Source of the DNA: JAGVSR01 sp963742405
GTDB lineage: Bacteria > Pseudomonadota > Alphaproteobacteria > Rhizobiales > Hyphomicrobiaceae
Direction of reading: 5' to 3'
Length of the DNA stretch: 64,000 nt
Assembly: GCA_963742405.1 (NCBI GenBank)
Contig: CAVUMB010000007.1
Coordinates: 248,001-312,000 of the forward strand
Each line of letters starts with the position of its first letter. The first letter of the stretch is position 1. Both the position numbers and the translations under genes were made by a program. Below, piece by piece: positions 46,093 through 55,034 of this stretch. Under the pieces are notes generated by a model that saw only the letters and a program-made list of their open reading frames with translations, ran no database searches and was not told the DNA's origin.

Positions 46093-46704
46093 TCAGTCCG
46101 CGTGTCGCGAACACCTCGGTTTGACATCCTTGTCCGTCAAGCTCGCAAGCACGAGACGCGTGTATTCGGTGTTTCGGATCGCGTACGCACACGCTGACCA
46201 CTGAAACGCGTACCACATGGACTTATAGTGCAGATGGATCGCCACCTTCGCTGTCGCGACGCTGGCCGCATACGCTGCTGCAAAAAGATCCGGTTTTGCA
46301 ACCGTCGGAGATCGTGCCGGGTCGTCCTCCGGGGCAGGCGGAACGTCTTCAGTCGCGTCATGTGGCGCTGCCGGCAGGGATGCCGGCAAGGGCGACTGAA
46401 GTTTTGCGTCCCGCCGCACGGGATTGGTGTGCGACCGCAGTGCGATGACATTGTTGATCGGCCGTTGCGCCGCCAGACGCGGTAAGGATCGGCCGCCCGC
46501 TTGGGCCTTCGGTCCGATCAATTGCTGATATTTGTCCCGAAGCCGGCGTACCGTCGAAGGATCGGTGATACCAACGGCTTTAATAGCTGTTGTTGGTTTC
46601 ATTCCCGGATTGGCGGCAATCATTTCGGCGATGGCCGCAAGGGGACCGGCATCGTCGAGGCCTGTGCCTTTCGGCCGGCCACGTGCAGCGGTCTTCTGGG
46701 GCAT
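46093..46704 (-). CDS. Hypothetical protein with AT-hook-like and helix-turn-helix-like N-terminus
   Basis: I do not recognise the family with certainty. 203 residues. The N-terminus KTAARGRPKGTG holds an AT-hook-like RGRP; residues about 33-64 (GMKPTTAIKAVGITDPSTVRRLRDKYQQLIG) look like a helix-turn-helix. A Pro/Ala-rich linker (about 75-145) leads to a C-terminal helix-rich segment (PDLFAAAYAASVATAKVAIH...SMWYAFQWSACAYAIRN) that is faintly phasin-like. A nucleoid or polymer-granule-associated protein is conceivable. The ATG at 46704 is preferred over an upstream in-frame start at 46743. Composition matches the neighbours. Confidence 0.7.
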   Translation of the reverse strand: MPQKTAARGRPKGTGLDDAGPLAAIAEMIAANPGMKPTTAIKAVGITDPSTVRRLRDKYQQLIGPKAQAGGRSLPRLAAQRPINNVIALRSHTNPVRRDAKLQSPLPASLPAAPHDATEDVPPAPEDDPARSPTVAKPDLFAAAYAASVATAKVAIHLHYKSMWYAFQWSACAYAIRNTEYTRLVLASLTDKDVKPRCSRHAD

Positions 46705-46959
46705 ATCGATTCGAACCTTTGAAAGCGAAATCGAAAACTGCACAAAAGAATGCCGGAATTCTCAGGACTTTCCAGGGAGATTAATCAAGGTCATACGAAT
46801 TAACGAATGGAACGCACTGTTTCTGTTGCGCAATTACACCTCGGACTTGTATGTCCGCGAGAACGAACCGGGTTGATTCCGATACAACGCAGAAATGCCT
46901 GCTCTACAAAAGTCAAAACACAGTATGAATGGAGACAAATGTGTCTCGCGAGCAAATGA

Positions 46960-47955
46960 CTAAATAAGCCCGCGCGCTCGCGCCATTTCGCCAAGATTCA
47001 ATTCGGGCCGTGCGCCATAATGCGAAATGACTTCTGCAGCAGCGAGGCTGCCGAGCTGCCCGGAGGTGGTGAGGTCTGCCCCCGTTGTTAATCCATACAG
47101 AAATCCAGCCGCATAAAGATCTCCGGCGCCGGTCGTGTCGATGACTTTGGCGACGGGGTCGACAGGAATTTCGTGGGTTTCGCCATTTGCCAGGATGAGT
47201 GAGCCCTTCGCGCTTCGCGTGAGAACGGCGAGCGGGGTATCGGCGGCGGCCTGGCGCGCGGCGGCCTCGAAGCTCGTCGTTTCGTACAGCGATGTGATTT
47301 CCGCTTCGTTGGCGAAAAGAATCCCGACGCCTGACCGGATAAGTTCGAGAAACTCCGATCGGTGGCGGTCGACGCAAAAACCGTCCGAAAGCGTCAACGC
47401 GACCGTGCGGCCGGCGCGCGTCGCGATGGCGACAGCCTGGCGGAACGCGGCCTTGGCGTGCGGCTGATCAAAAAGATAACCCTCGAGATAGAGGATCTGT
47501 GCAGCTTCCAACGTCGCCGGATCGATTTCGCGGTCATCGAGGTCGGTGCTGATACCGAGGTAGGTATTCATCGTCCGCTCGCCATCGGGCGTTACAAGAA
47601 TGAGAGAACGCGAAGTCGGCAGTTTGCCCGTTGCAGGCGGGGTCTCGAACACCACACCGGCGGCGCCGATATCGTGCCGGAAGATGCGCCCAAATTCGTC
47701 GTTCGCGACTTTGCCGATAAAAGCCGACGGGCCGCCAAACGAGGCAAAACCGACCATGGTATTGGCGGCCGAACCGCCCGAAATTTCGACCGCCGGGCCC
47801 ATCTCGCCGTACAGCGTCTCGATGGTTGGAGTGTCGACAAGCCGCATCGAACCCTTGGCGGCGCCGTGTCGTGTCAGGAAGGCGTCGTCGCACTGCCCGA
47901 TGATGTCGACGATAGCATTGCCGATGGCGACAACGGCATAACGGGCGGCGGTCAT
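46960..47955 (-). CDS. PfkB-family carbohydrate/nucleoside kinase, probably adenosine kinase
   Basis: 331 residues of the ribokinase/PfkB fold. Motif 1 GGSAANTMVGFASFGG (about 59-74) and motif 2 DTTGAGDLYAAGFLYG with catalytic Asp (near 290) are intact; GNAIVDII at the N-terminus resembles adenosine kinases annotated in this order, which is the basis of the guess. ATG at 47955; the frame stays open upstream to 48195 but overlaps nothing recognisable. Monocistronic on the minus strand, downstream of holA by 89 bases. Confidence 0.82.
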   Translation of the reverse strand: MTAARYAVVAIGNAIVDIIGQCDDAFLTRHGAAKGSMRLVDTPTIETLYGEMGPAVEISGGSAANTMVGFASFGGPSAFIGKVANDEFGRIFRHDIGAAGVVFETPPATGKLPTSRSLILVTPDGERTMNTYLGISTDLDDREIDPATLEAAQILYLEGYLFDQPHAKAAFRQAVAIATRAGRTVALTLSDGFCVDRHRSEFLELIRSGVGILFANEAEITSLYETTSFEAAARQAAADTPLAVLTRSAKGSLILANGETHEIPVDPVAKVIDTTGAGDLYAAGFLYGLTTGADLTTSGQLGSLAAAEVISHYGARPELNLGEMARARGLI

Positions 47956-48044
47956 GGAAGCTCCCTGGAAAAACTCGCGCGGACTATAGGCAGCGGCACG
48001 CCCGCTGCAACGGGGCATGTTGGCGGCTGTTCCGGGGCAGACCC

Positions 48045-49073
48045 TTATCGTGCGGGTCGCGCTAGGCGTGCTAGCGTCAGCACCAACCGTTCGGCCAGGA
48101 GGTCCTCCAGCGCCGACGATATGCGCGCCGCCCGCGCCGTCGCTGAAATGCCCGCGAGCGCGGTTTCGAGCCCGTCCGGCCGCCACGTCCGGCACTGTGC
48201 AGCCAGCGTGTCTTTCTGTTTGAAATGAATCTGCGGGCGGATGTCGTCGATCACCTGTTCGACCGATTTACCGGCATCGGCGAGTGCTCGGATCCGATGC
48301 AGGCGCGTGAAATGACGCTGGATGGCAAGGATAATGCCTTGCGCGCTTTCACCGGCCGTCAGAGCCCGCTGCAACTCAGTGACTGCGCGGGGCCCATCGC
48401 CGGATGCCGTAGCATTGACGATCCGATCAAGGGTCAGTTCGGCCGCATCGCCGACAACTGCTTCGACATCGTCTTCGGTGATTTGCGAATGCCCTTGAGC
48501 GTACAACGCCAGCTTTTCGATTTCGCCGCGAGACATCACCCGGTCGGCACCAAGCCGGCTGATCAGCATCTGCCGGGCACCCGGTGTGATCGAAAGCGAA
48601 AGCGGCCTCAAAATTTCGTTGATGATGCCGTCGAGGTCACGACCGTCGTCGATGTAACACGCCAGCGCGGCAGCGTGCGGCGCTTTCTCGAACGTGACCC
48701 GCGTACTGTCGTCCCGCTTCAAGTTACCCGCTTCCACGATCAGAACTCCCGCCAGTGCCTTGTCCTCGACGAGCGGTTTCAACATCTGGACGTTGACGCG
48801 GCGACTGGTTTCAATCCGCACGATTTTGCGGCCGCCAAACATCGGCAGGGTCAGCAACTCAATCGCCAACCGGTCCGGATTGTTCTCGATATCCATCTCA
48901 TCAAGGCGAATGACTTCGCCCGCGGGATGCCCAGCCGCAGCAAGTGTCTTGGCCAGCAGCGCCGCTCGCTCGCTGACCAGACCGGGATCGCTGCCAAAGA
49001 TGAGATAGGCCGAATATCGCGGGTCCGGAGACTTGACCAAAGCCGCGGCTTGGGTTGCCTTCACGGCCACCAT
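48045..49073 (-). CDS. holA: DNA polymerase III delta subunit
   Basis: Clamp-loader delta subunit that opens the beta clamp. 342 residues; the N-terminal AYLIFGSDPGLVSERA stretch and the QGIILAIQRHFTRLHRIR segment are typical, with a degenerate ATPase domain lacking a P-loop as expected. Third gene of leuS-lptE-holA on the minus strand, six bases after lptE. Confidence 0.93.
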   Translation of the reverse strand: MVAVKATQAAALVKSPDPRYSAYLIFGSDPGLVSERAALLAKTLAAAGHPAGEVIRLDEMDIENNPDRLAIELLTLPMFGGRKIVRIETSRRVNVQMLKPLVEDKALAGVLIVEAGNLKRDDSTRVTFEKAPHAAALACYIDDGRDLDGIINEILRPLSLSITPGARQMLISRLGADRVMSRGEIEKLALYAQGHSQITEDDVEAVVGDAAELTLDRIVNATASGDGPRAVTELQRALTAGESAQGIILAIQRHFTRLHRIRALADAGKSVEQVIDDIRPQIHFKQKDTLAAQCRTWRPDGLETALAGISATARAARISSALEDLLAERLVLTLARLARPAR

Positions 49074-49079
49074 GACCGA

Positions 49080-49643
49080 TCAGGCCGCTGTTGCGACATA
49101 CGCGCTGACGCGGGTGCGCAACTCTTCTGCGATGGTTTTGGCAGCGCGGTTCTCGGCCTCTTCCCGCGCCCGCACATTCGAATAGATCGAGTTGAAGCGG
49201 TCAAAGGCAGCGCGCGAATAGCTCTTGCCCTCCATAACCACCTGGCTGTCGGAGATGCGCACGAGTTTGAATGCGGCGTCGAGATTGTAAACCTGGGCCC
49301 GAGCGTCACCGGTTTGATCGACGAGCGTCGATGTCACGGATTCCCGGATTGCGATTTCCAGTCGATACACCGGATCGACGCGAGCCGCACCGCCCGTCGA
49401 TTGGTAGATGAATTCATTGCGAAGCTGCTGGCCGACCCGGCCCGGAATGGTCGAGATGTCGACCTGCGCCAGCTTTTCCGCAGCCCCGGCGCCGCCGATG
49501 CCCGCGTCGCCGTACATCGGCCGAAAACCAGCGTCACCGCAACCGCCGAGCAGCACGCCACTGAGCAAAACGAGGCCGCTGAGCGCGCGCAAACTGCGTG
49601 AGCCCCTGCGTCCGACCGTTTCGTTGCGACGAGCTTCGACCAT
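49080..49643 (-). CDS. lptE: LPS-assembly lipoprotein LptE
   Basis: Outer-membrane lipoprotein that plugs LptD and helps place lipopolysaccharide on the cell surface. 187 residues; N-terminal signal with lipobox LLGGC (lipid Cys near residue 35), then FRPMYGDAG and QQLRNEFIYQ. Gene order leuS-lptE-holA is conserved in Proteobacteria and is the strongest support. ATG 49643; its codon is eight bases before the leuS stop, so expression is coupled. Confidence 0.9.
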   Translation of the reverse strand: MVEARRNETVGRRGSRSLRALSGLVLLSGVLLGGCGDAGFRPMYGDAGIGGAGAAEKLAQVDISTIPGRVGQQLRNEFIYQSTGGAARVDPVYRLEIAIRESVTSTLVDQTGDARAQVYNLDAAFKLVRISDSQVVMEGKSYSRAAFDRFNSIYSNVRAREEAENRAAKTIAEELRTRVSAYVATAA

Positions 49644-49650
49644 ACGCGCC

Positions 49651-52260
49651 TCAGGCAACGATATTGACGATCCTCTGAGGCACGACGATGACCTTTTTGG
49701 CCGGCCGCCCTTCGAGGGCTTTCACGACGGGCTCGAGTGCCAGAGCCGCGGCCTCTGCCTCGGCATTTGTGGCGGCTCTCGCGAGGGTTATCTCCCCACG
49801 CCGCTTGCCATTGACCTGTACGGCAAGGGTCACGCGATCGTCAACGAGCAACGCCGGATCGGCCTCGGGCCAGGGTTCTTTGGCGAGCAAGGTGTTGTAT
49901 CCGAGCCGCGCCCAGCACTCCTCGGCCAAATGCGGCATCATGGGAGCGATCATCTTGACGAGTATTACAGCGCCTTCGTGCAGGGCGGCATTGAGATCTT
50001 CATGAGACTTGCCCAATGCTGCGGACATGACATTGGTGAACTCGTAGATCTGCGCCACGGCGACATTGAAGCGAAGCGCCTCGATGTTGCGGCCAACCGC
50101 GTCGAGCGCCTTATGCGCCGCCCGGCGGACTTCCATCGCCGCCTCGGACGGCGTCGCGGAATGTGCAACTTTCGGCCGTTCGGCGACATCGCTGACGAGA
50201 CGCCAGATGCGCTGGATGAACCGCCCCGCGCCCTGCACGCCGGCCTCCGTCCAGATCACGTCGCGCTCCGGCGGGCTGTCCGACAGCATGAACCATCGGG
50301 CACAGTCCGCACCCCAATGCGCGATGATGTCGTCAGGATCGACGAGGTTCTTTCTCGATTTTGACATCTTCTCGATCGAGCCAATGCTCGCCGGCTGCCC
50401 AGTGGCGATTTCGGTTGCCCGCCTCGCCTCGCCCTCTCCCTCGATTGCGACTTCCGTGGGCAAGAGCCAAGCGCCGCTGTCTGACTTGTAGGTTTCGTGG
50501 GTGACCATGCCCTGCGTGAAGAGGGCCTCAAACGGCTCCTTCACTGACGCCGGCGCAGCGCCCGCCTCACCCATCGCACGCCAGAAGAATCGCGAGTAGA
50601 GCAGGTGCAGAATGGCGTGCTCGATGCCGCCGATATATTGATCGACCGGAAGCCAATAATTGGCGGCCTTGGCATCGATGGCGGTGGCGGCATCTGACGC
50701 GGTAAAGCGCCCGTAGTACCACGAGCTGTCGACGAAAGTGTCCATCGTGTCCGTTTCACGCCGTGCGGGCTTGCCGCATTGTGGACACGTGCAGTTTTTC
50801 CAGGTCGGATGCCGCTCAAGCGGATTGCCGGGTTTGTCGAACGTCGCGTCCTCGGGAAGCTCGACCGGCAAATCTTTTTCCGGCACGGGTACGGCGCCGC
50901 ATGTCTCGCAGTGGATGACTGGGATCGGACAGCCCCAGTAGCGTTGCCGCGAGATCCCCCAATCTTTCAGCCGGAAGCGCACTTGTCGCCGTCCTACCGG
51001 GCGGCCCTCAAGCCGTTCGGTCGCCAGTTTCTCCGCAACTTTCTGGAACGCGTCGGCCGTCGAAAGACCATCCAGGAAGCGCGAATTGATCATCGTACCG
51101 TCGCCGTCGGCGGCGACGTTCTCGATCTTGAAGGTTGCCGCGTCCGTCCCCTCTGGCAGCACAACGGGAATGACCGGCAGCTGATACTTGCGTGCAAAAT
51201 CAAGGTCGCGCTGGTCGCCCGACGGACAGCCGAAGATCGCGCCCGTGCCATAGTCCATCAGCACGAAGTTCGCGATCCAGACCGGCACCAGCCAATCGGG
51301 ATCGAGCGGATGGCGCACCTTTAGCCCCGTATCGAAACCGAGCTTCTCGCCCTTTTCGATCTCGATCACCGACGTCCCGCGCCGCCGGCACTCCTCGGCG
51401 AATTCCCGGAGCGCTTCGTTTGTCTCGGCAAGTGCGCGCGCCAGTGGGTGATCGGCCGCAATCGCGACGAATGCGGCCCCGAACAATGTGTCCGGCCGCG
51501 TGGTAAAAACCTCGATTTCCGTTTCCCCTTCCGGCGCGCCGGCCGGGTCGAGCGCAAAACGCACCGACATGCCTTCGGAACGGCCGATCCAGTTCGCCTG
51601 CATCAGGCGCACCTTTTCCGGCCACTTGTCGAGAGTGCCGAGTGCTTTGAGGAGTTCGTCGGCGAACGCGGAGATCTTGAAATACCAGACCTGCATTTGG
51701 CGCTGTTCGACGAGCGCACCCGAACGCCAGCCGCGCCCGTCGATCACCTGTTCGTTGGCCAGCACCGTTTGGTCGACGGGATCCCAATTGACCTTGCCGG
51801 GCCCGCGGTAGGCCAGTCCCTTCGCCAGCAGCTTGAGAAAAATCGCCTGCTGGTGCCGGTAGTACGCGACGTTGCAGGTTGCGATTTCGCGCGACCAGTC
51901 GAGAGACAGCCCCATCGACTTGAGCTGCGCCTTCATCGCGTCGATATTGGCATAGGTCCACTTGGCCGGATGTGTCTTGCGTTCGAGCGCCGCGTTCTCC
52001 GCCGGCATGCCGAAGGCATCCCATCCCATAGGGTGTAGGACGTTGAAACCTTTTGCCCTCTTATAGCGCGCGAACACGTCACCCATGGCGTAGTTGCGCA
52101 CGTGCCCCATGTGAATTCGTCCCGAGGGGTAGGGAAACATTTCCAGCACGTAGCATTTCGGCGCTGTCTGATCAGTGCCGGCGACAAAGATGCCGGCCTC
52201 TTCCCAGGCCGCTTGCCAATGCTGTTCTCGGTCGGGAGCGTTGTAGCGTTCGGTTGCCAT
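49651..52260 (-). CDS. leuS: Leucyl-tRNA synthetase
   Basis: Class I aminoacyl-tRNA synthetase, 869 residues. HIGH-type motif PYPSGRIHMGHVRNY (about 42-56), zinc-binding cysteines HCETCGAVPVPEKDLP and CPQCGKPARR, KMSKS motif KMSKSRKNLVDPDDI, and the editing (CP1) domain with ATFKIENVAADGDGTMINS. ATG 52260 gives the known N-terminus (MATERYNAPDREQHWQ); the frame is open to 52437 by chance. Confidence 0.97.
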   Translation of the reverse strand: MATERYNAPDREQHWQAAWEEAGIFVAGTDQTAPKCYVLEMFPYPSGRIHMGHVRNYAMGDVFARYKRAKGFNVLHPMGWDAFGMPAENAALERKTHPAKWTYANIDAMKAQLKSMGLSLDWSREIATCNVAYYRHQQAIFLKLLAKGLAYRGPGKVNWDPVDQTVLANEQVIDGRGWRSGALVEQRQMQVWYFKISAFADELLKALGTLDKWPEKVRLMQANWIGRSEGMSVRFALDPAGAPEGETEIEVFTTRPDTLFGAAFVAIAADHPLARALAETNEALREFAEECRRRGTSVIEIEKGEKLGFDTGLKVRHPLDPDWLVPVWIANFVLMDYGTGAIFGCPSGDQRDLDFARKYQLPVIPVVLPEGTDAATFKIENVAADGDGTMINSRFLDGLSTADAFQKVAEKLATERLEGRPVGRRQVRFRLKDWGISRQRYWGCPIPVIHCETCGAVPVPEKDLPVELPEDATFDKPGNPLERHPTWKNCTCPQCGKPARRETDTMDTFVDSSWYYGRFTASDAATAIDAKAANYWLPVDQYIGGIEHAILHLLYSRFFWRAMGEAGAAPASVKEPFEALFTQGMVTHETYKSDSGAWLLPTEVAIEGEGEARRATEIATGQPASIGSIEKMSKSRKNLVDPDDIIAHWGADCARWFMLSDSPPERDVIWTEAGVQGAGRFIQRIWRLVSDVAERPKVAHSATPSEAAMEVRRAAHKALDAVGRNIEALRFNVAVAQIYEFTNVMSAALGKSHEDLNAALHEGAVILVKMIAPMMPHLAEECWARLGYNTLLAKEPWPEADPALLVDDRVTLAVQVNGKRRGEITLARAATNAEAEAAALALEPVVKALEGRPAKKVIVVPQRIVNIVA

Positions 52261-52629
52261 CGGGCCTGTCGGATCTGCTGGAGAAAATGGTGAACGGCGG
52301 TCGGCCGGTACAGAGCCCGAAAGCCCGGAGGGAATCAAGGCGACGCGGACGTTAGGCGGGCCTGGGCTACGTGTCGTCATTTTGCAGTTTCGTCGCCATG
52401 TCCCTTTCGATATGTCGACGTCAACGACATATCGCAACGAATATGGAACCGAATGTAGGTTTTCGTGCCATATTTGGCAAACGCGGCGTCCCCGATACCG
52501 TATTCACCCCCATATGGCGCAAAAAATGCGAATCAGTACCACGTCACACTAGACACGGCGTACGACGCACCATATGGTGTCAAATATGGAACAAAAATAT
52601 CATTTGGGTTCCATAAAAGGCGCTACTCT
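52261..52629. other. leuS/fic divergent intergenic region
   Basis: 369 bases without a gene. The half nearer leuS (52261-52400) resembles the local GC-rich background; the half nearer fic (52400-52629) is clearly AT-richer and packed with palindromes (separate entry). Both promoters should lie here. Confidence 0.55.
52408..52615. promoter_or_regulatory. Cluster of operator-like palindromes upstream of fic
   Basis: Inverted repeat CGATATGTCG (52408-52417) / CGACATATCG (52425-52434); TGCCA-TATT-TGGCA (52466-52479); CCATATGG at 52510-52517 and, within the perfect 12-mer CACCATATGGTG, at 52568-52579; TATGGAAC at 52442-52449 and 52585-52592, the latter paired with inverted GTTCCATA at 52608-52615. 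The repeated CCATAT and TATGGAAC words suggest multiple sites for one regulator. Distinctly more AT-rich than its surroundings. Confidence 0.55.
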
Positions 52630-53775
52630 ATGACCTACGACGCCCGCCGTCCCTACAACGACCTGCCAATTCTCCCGCCCGCCACCGATCTGGAAACCAA
52701 GGCGGTGCTGAAGAAGTGCGTTCTCGCGCGCACCGCCATAGCCGATCTGCGCCGAGCCGGCGAGCTGATCCCCGACCAATCTGTCCTCGTGAACACCATC
52801 CCCCTCCTCGAAGCCAAGGACAGCTCCGAAATCGAAAACATCGTCACGACCAACGACGCCCTGTTCCGCGAGGCGAGCCAGCGCGACGAAGCCGGCGACC
52901 CATCGGCCAAGGAAGCGCTCCGTTACCGCGCTGCTCTCTATAGCGGCGTCCAAATGCTCACCGAACGGCCGCTATCCGCCCGCACGGCTATCGAGGTCTG
53001 CAGCGCCATCAAGGGCGTCGACATGGATGTCCGCAAGACGCCCGGCACCGAACTGAAGAACTCCTTTACCGGCGAAGTCATCTACACCCCGCCCGAAGGT
53101 GAAACCCACCTGCGTGATTTCCTGTCCAATTGGGAACGCTTCGCCAACGCCGACGACGATCTCGATCCTCTCGTCCGTATGGCTGTGCTGCACTACCAGT
53201 TCGAAGCCATACATCCTTTCATCGACGGCAATGGACGCACTGGCCGCATCCTCAACGTGCTCTCGCTCATCCAGGCCGGACTTCTCGACATCCCGACGCT
53301 CTACCTCAGCCGTCACATCGTGCGCACCAAAGGCGATTACTATAGGCTCCTCCAGGGCGTCACCGAACGCGGCGAATGGGAACCTTGGGTGCTCTACATC
53401 CTCCACGCCGTCGAGGTCACCGCCACCTGGACCAACGCCCGCATCCGCGCCATCCGCGATCTCATGCTGCAGACCGCGGATTACGTCAAAGCCGCCGCTC
53501 CCGGTCTTTATTCGCATGAACTTATCCAGGTGATTTTTGCCCAGCCCTATGTTCGCATCGGGCATCTGATCGATAGCGGCATCGCCGAACGCCACGCCGC
53601 CTCGCGCTATTTGAAACAGCTCGCTCAAATCGGCGTCGTCGTTGAAGAAAAGCGCGGCCGCGACAAGCTATTCGTGCATCGCAAATACATGGATCTTCTT
53701 GGCCGGGACGATCACGCGTTCCCGCCCTACCCGGCTTCTCCATCCTCACAGCCGTCGCGAAAGATGCTGCAATGA
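52630..53775 (+). CDS. Fic-family protein (probable AMP transferase)
   Basis: Fic enzymes usually transfer AMP from ATP to a protein hydroxyl. 381 residues. The catalytic motif is HPFIDGNGRTGR near residue 195, complete with His and the GNGRTGR phosphate loop. An inhibitory-helix motif of the S/T-x-x-x-E-(G/N) type occurs at SSEIEN near residue 65, indicating an autoinhibited class with the helix N-terminal to the Fic fold. After the Fic domain (to about 300) a C-terminal winged-helix-like segment (about 300-370; ASRYLKQLAQIGVVVEEKRGRDKLF) suggests DNA binding, consistent with autoregulation. The ATG at 52630 begins MTYDARRPYNDLPILPP. Overlaps yggS by four bases. Lies between leuS and yggS. 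Confidence 0.88.
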   Translation: MTYDARRPYNDLPILPPATDLETKAVLKKCVLARTAIADLRRAGELIPDQSVLVNTIPLLEAKDSSEIENIVTTNDALFREASQRDEAGDPSAKEALRYRAALYSGVQMLTERPLSARTAIEVCSAIKGVDMDVRKTPGTELKNSFTGEVIYTPPEGETHLRDFLSNWERFANADDDLDPLVRMAVLHYQFEAIHPFIDGNGRTGRILNVLSLIQAGLLDIPTLYLSRHIVRTKGDYYRLLQGVTERGEWEPWVLYILHAVEVTATWTNARIRAIRDLMLQTADYVKAAAPGLYSHELIQVIFAQPYVRIGHLIDSGIAERHAASRYLKQLAQIGVVVEEKRGRDKLFVHRKYMDLLGRDDHAFPPYPASPSSQPSRKMLQ

Positions 53776-54437
53776 GCCAATCCATCGCCGCACTCCGCGA
53801 CATCAGCAGCCGCATTGAGTTGGCCGCAAAAGGAAGTGGCCGCTCACCGGCAAGTATCACCCTCGTCGCGGTCTCAAAGACCTACGACGAAGGTGCGATC
53901 CTGCCCGTCATCGTTGCCGGCCAGCGCGTGTTCGGTGAAAACCGGGTCCAGGAAGCAAAGACCAAATGGCCGCCGCTCAAGAGCCGCTATCCCGATCTGG
54001 AACTGCATTTGATTGGACCGCTGCAGTCCAACAAGACGAAAGAAGCTGTCGAATTGTTTGATGCCATCCACACCGTCGACCGACCCAAAATCGCAGAAGC
54101 CATTGCACATGAGATGGCCCGACAAGGCCGGCGACTACAGCTCTTTGTGCAGGTCAATACCGGCGAGGAAGCGCAGAAAGCCGGCGTTGCTCCGCGCGAA
54201 ACCGAGGCCTTTCTAAGATATTGCCGGGACGATCTGCGGCTCGCGATTGCCGGCCTCATGTGCATCCCCCCGGTCGATGAGGAAGCGGCGTTGCACTTTG
54301 GCCTTCTGGCGAAACTCGCAGGTGAGAACCAATTGCAGGGTCTCAGCATGGGCATGAGCGGCGACTTTGAGACCGCCATCGCGCTCGGCGCCACCCATGT
54401 TCGGATCGGCAGTGCAATCTTTGGGGTCCGCGGCTAG
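53772..54437 (+). CDS. yggS: Pyridoxal phosphate homeostasis protein (YggS/PLPBP)
   Basis: PLP-binding TIM-barrel protein that maintains free PLP levels. 221 residues; VAVSKTYDEGAILPVI with the PLP lysine (near 37), FGENRVQEAKTKW, HLIGPLQSNKTKEAVELFD, and the C-terminal SMGMSGDFETAIALGATHVRIGSAIFG. The start codon overlaps the fic stop (ATGA). The fic-yggS coupling is unusual. Confidence 0.95.
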   Translation: MSQSIAALRDISSRIELAAKGSGRSPASITLVAVSKTYDEGAILPVIVAGQRVFGENRVQEAKTKWPPLKSRYPDLELHLIGPLQSNKTKEAVELFDAIHTVDRPKIAEAIAHEMARQGRRLQLFVQVNTGEEAQKAGVAPRETEAFLRYCRDDLRLAIAGLMCIPPVDEEAALHFGLLAKLAGENQLQGLSMGMSGDFETAIALGATHVRIGSAIFGVRG

Positions 54438-54456
54438 GCCCCCAAGACGTTTTTTA

Positions 54457-54813
54457 TTAAATGCGCGCCGTGAAGTGCTTACGCACCGGTTCCTTGATCT
54501 CCCACGTACCGACAAAACCCGGCTCCATGACAAATGCGCAGCCGGCGGTGAACTCAACGGGTTCGCCGCCATCCGGTGTAACAACGATGTGCCCGCTGAT
54601 CACGTGCGCAAATTCAAAGCCCGTATATACGGCGCGATAGGAGCCGGTCGTGGCCTCCCAGAAACCCGAAATCATCGACCCATCAGCCGTCGTATGTTGC
54701 ACGTAAGTTTTCATGGTTGGATTACCGGACACCTTTGTCCAGCCCTCCAGATCGTCGGTGATCGGTTCAGCGCCAGCGCCCGACGGAGCTAAGCGAGTTG
54801 CGGTTACGGACAT
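54457..54813 (-). CDS. Cupin-domain protein (DUF861 type)
   Basis: A 118-residue small cupin. The HVISGHIVVTPDGGEPVEF stretch (about 69-87) supplies the first cupin motif, and FVMEPGFVGTWEIKEPVRKHF the second. Related proteins occur as ureidoglycine aminohydrolase-like or sugar-binding cupins, but this function is not known. A 20-base gap from convergent yggS. No obvious signal peptide. Confidence 0.82.
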   Translation of the reverse strand: MSVTATRLAPSGAGAEPITDDLEGWTKVSGNPTMKTYVQHTTADGSMISGFWEATTGSYRAVYTGFEFAHVISGHIVVTPDGGEPVEFTAGCAFVMEPGFVGTWEIKEPVRKHFTARI

Positions 54814-55034
54814 GTTCGAACTCTCTCACACTAGTGGCCGTGGTCAACAAATCGGCCGCGAACAGTAACGCCAGGAAATTATCATCACTCTCACGAAATG
54901 CAAATAAGCCGTAAGATATGGTCCGCCGTCGTAAAGCGTTCGCAGGTTATCCAGAGGTTTTCCACCTCCTCGTCCATGTCGCCTGACAGGCCGGTGCTAG
55001 CGTTCTCCATCTGATTCTCTTCAAGGAGAGCGAC

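Noticed and set aside
48225..49601. Plus-strand open frame of 458 codons across holA and lptE
   Set aside because: Spans two convincing minus-strand genes and shows no recognisable motif.
54953..54977. DnaA-like words TTATCCAGA and TTTTCCACC
   Set aside because: Each deviates from the box consensus, and they lie outside the origin area.
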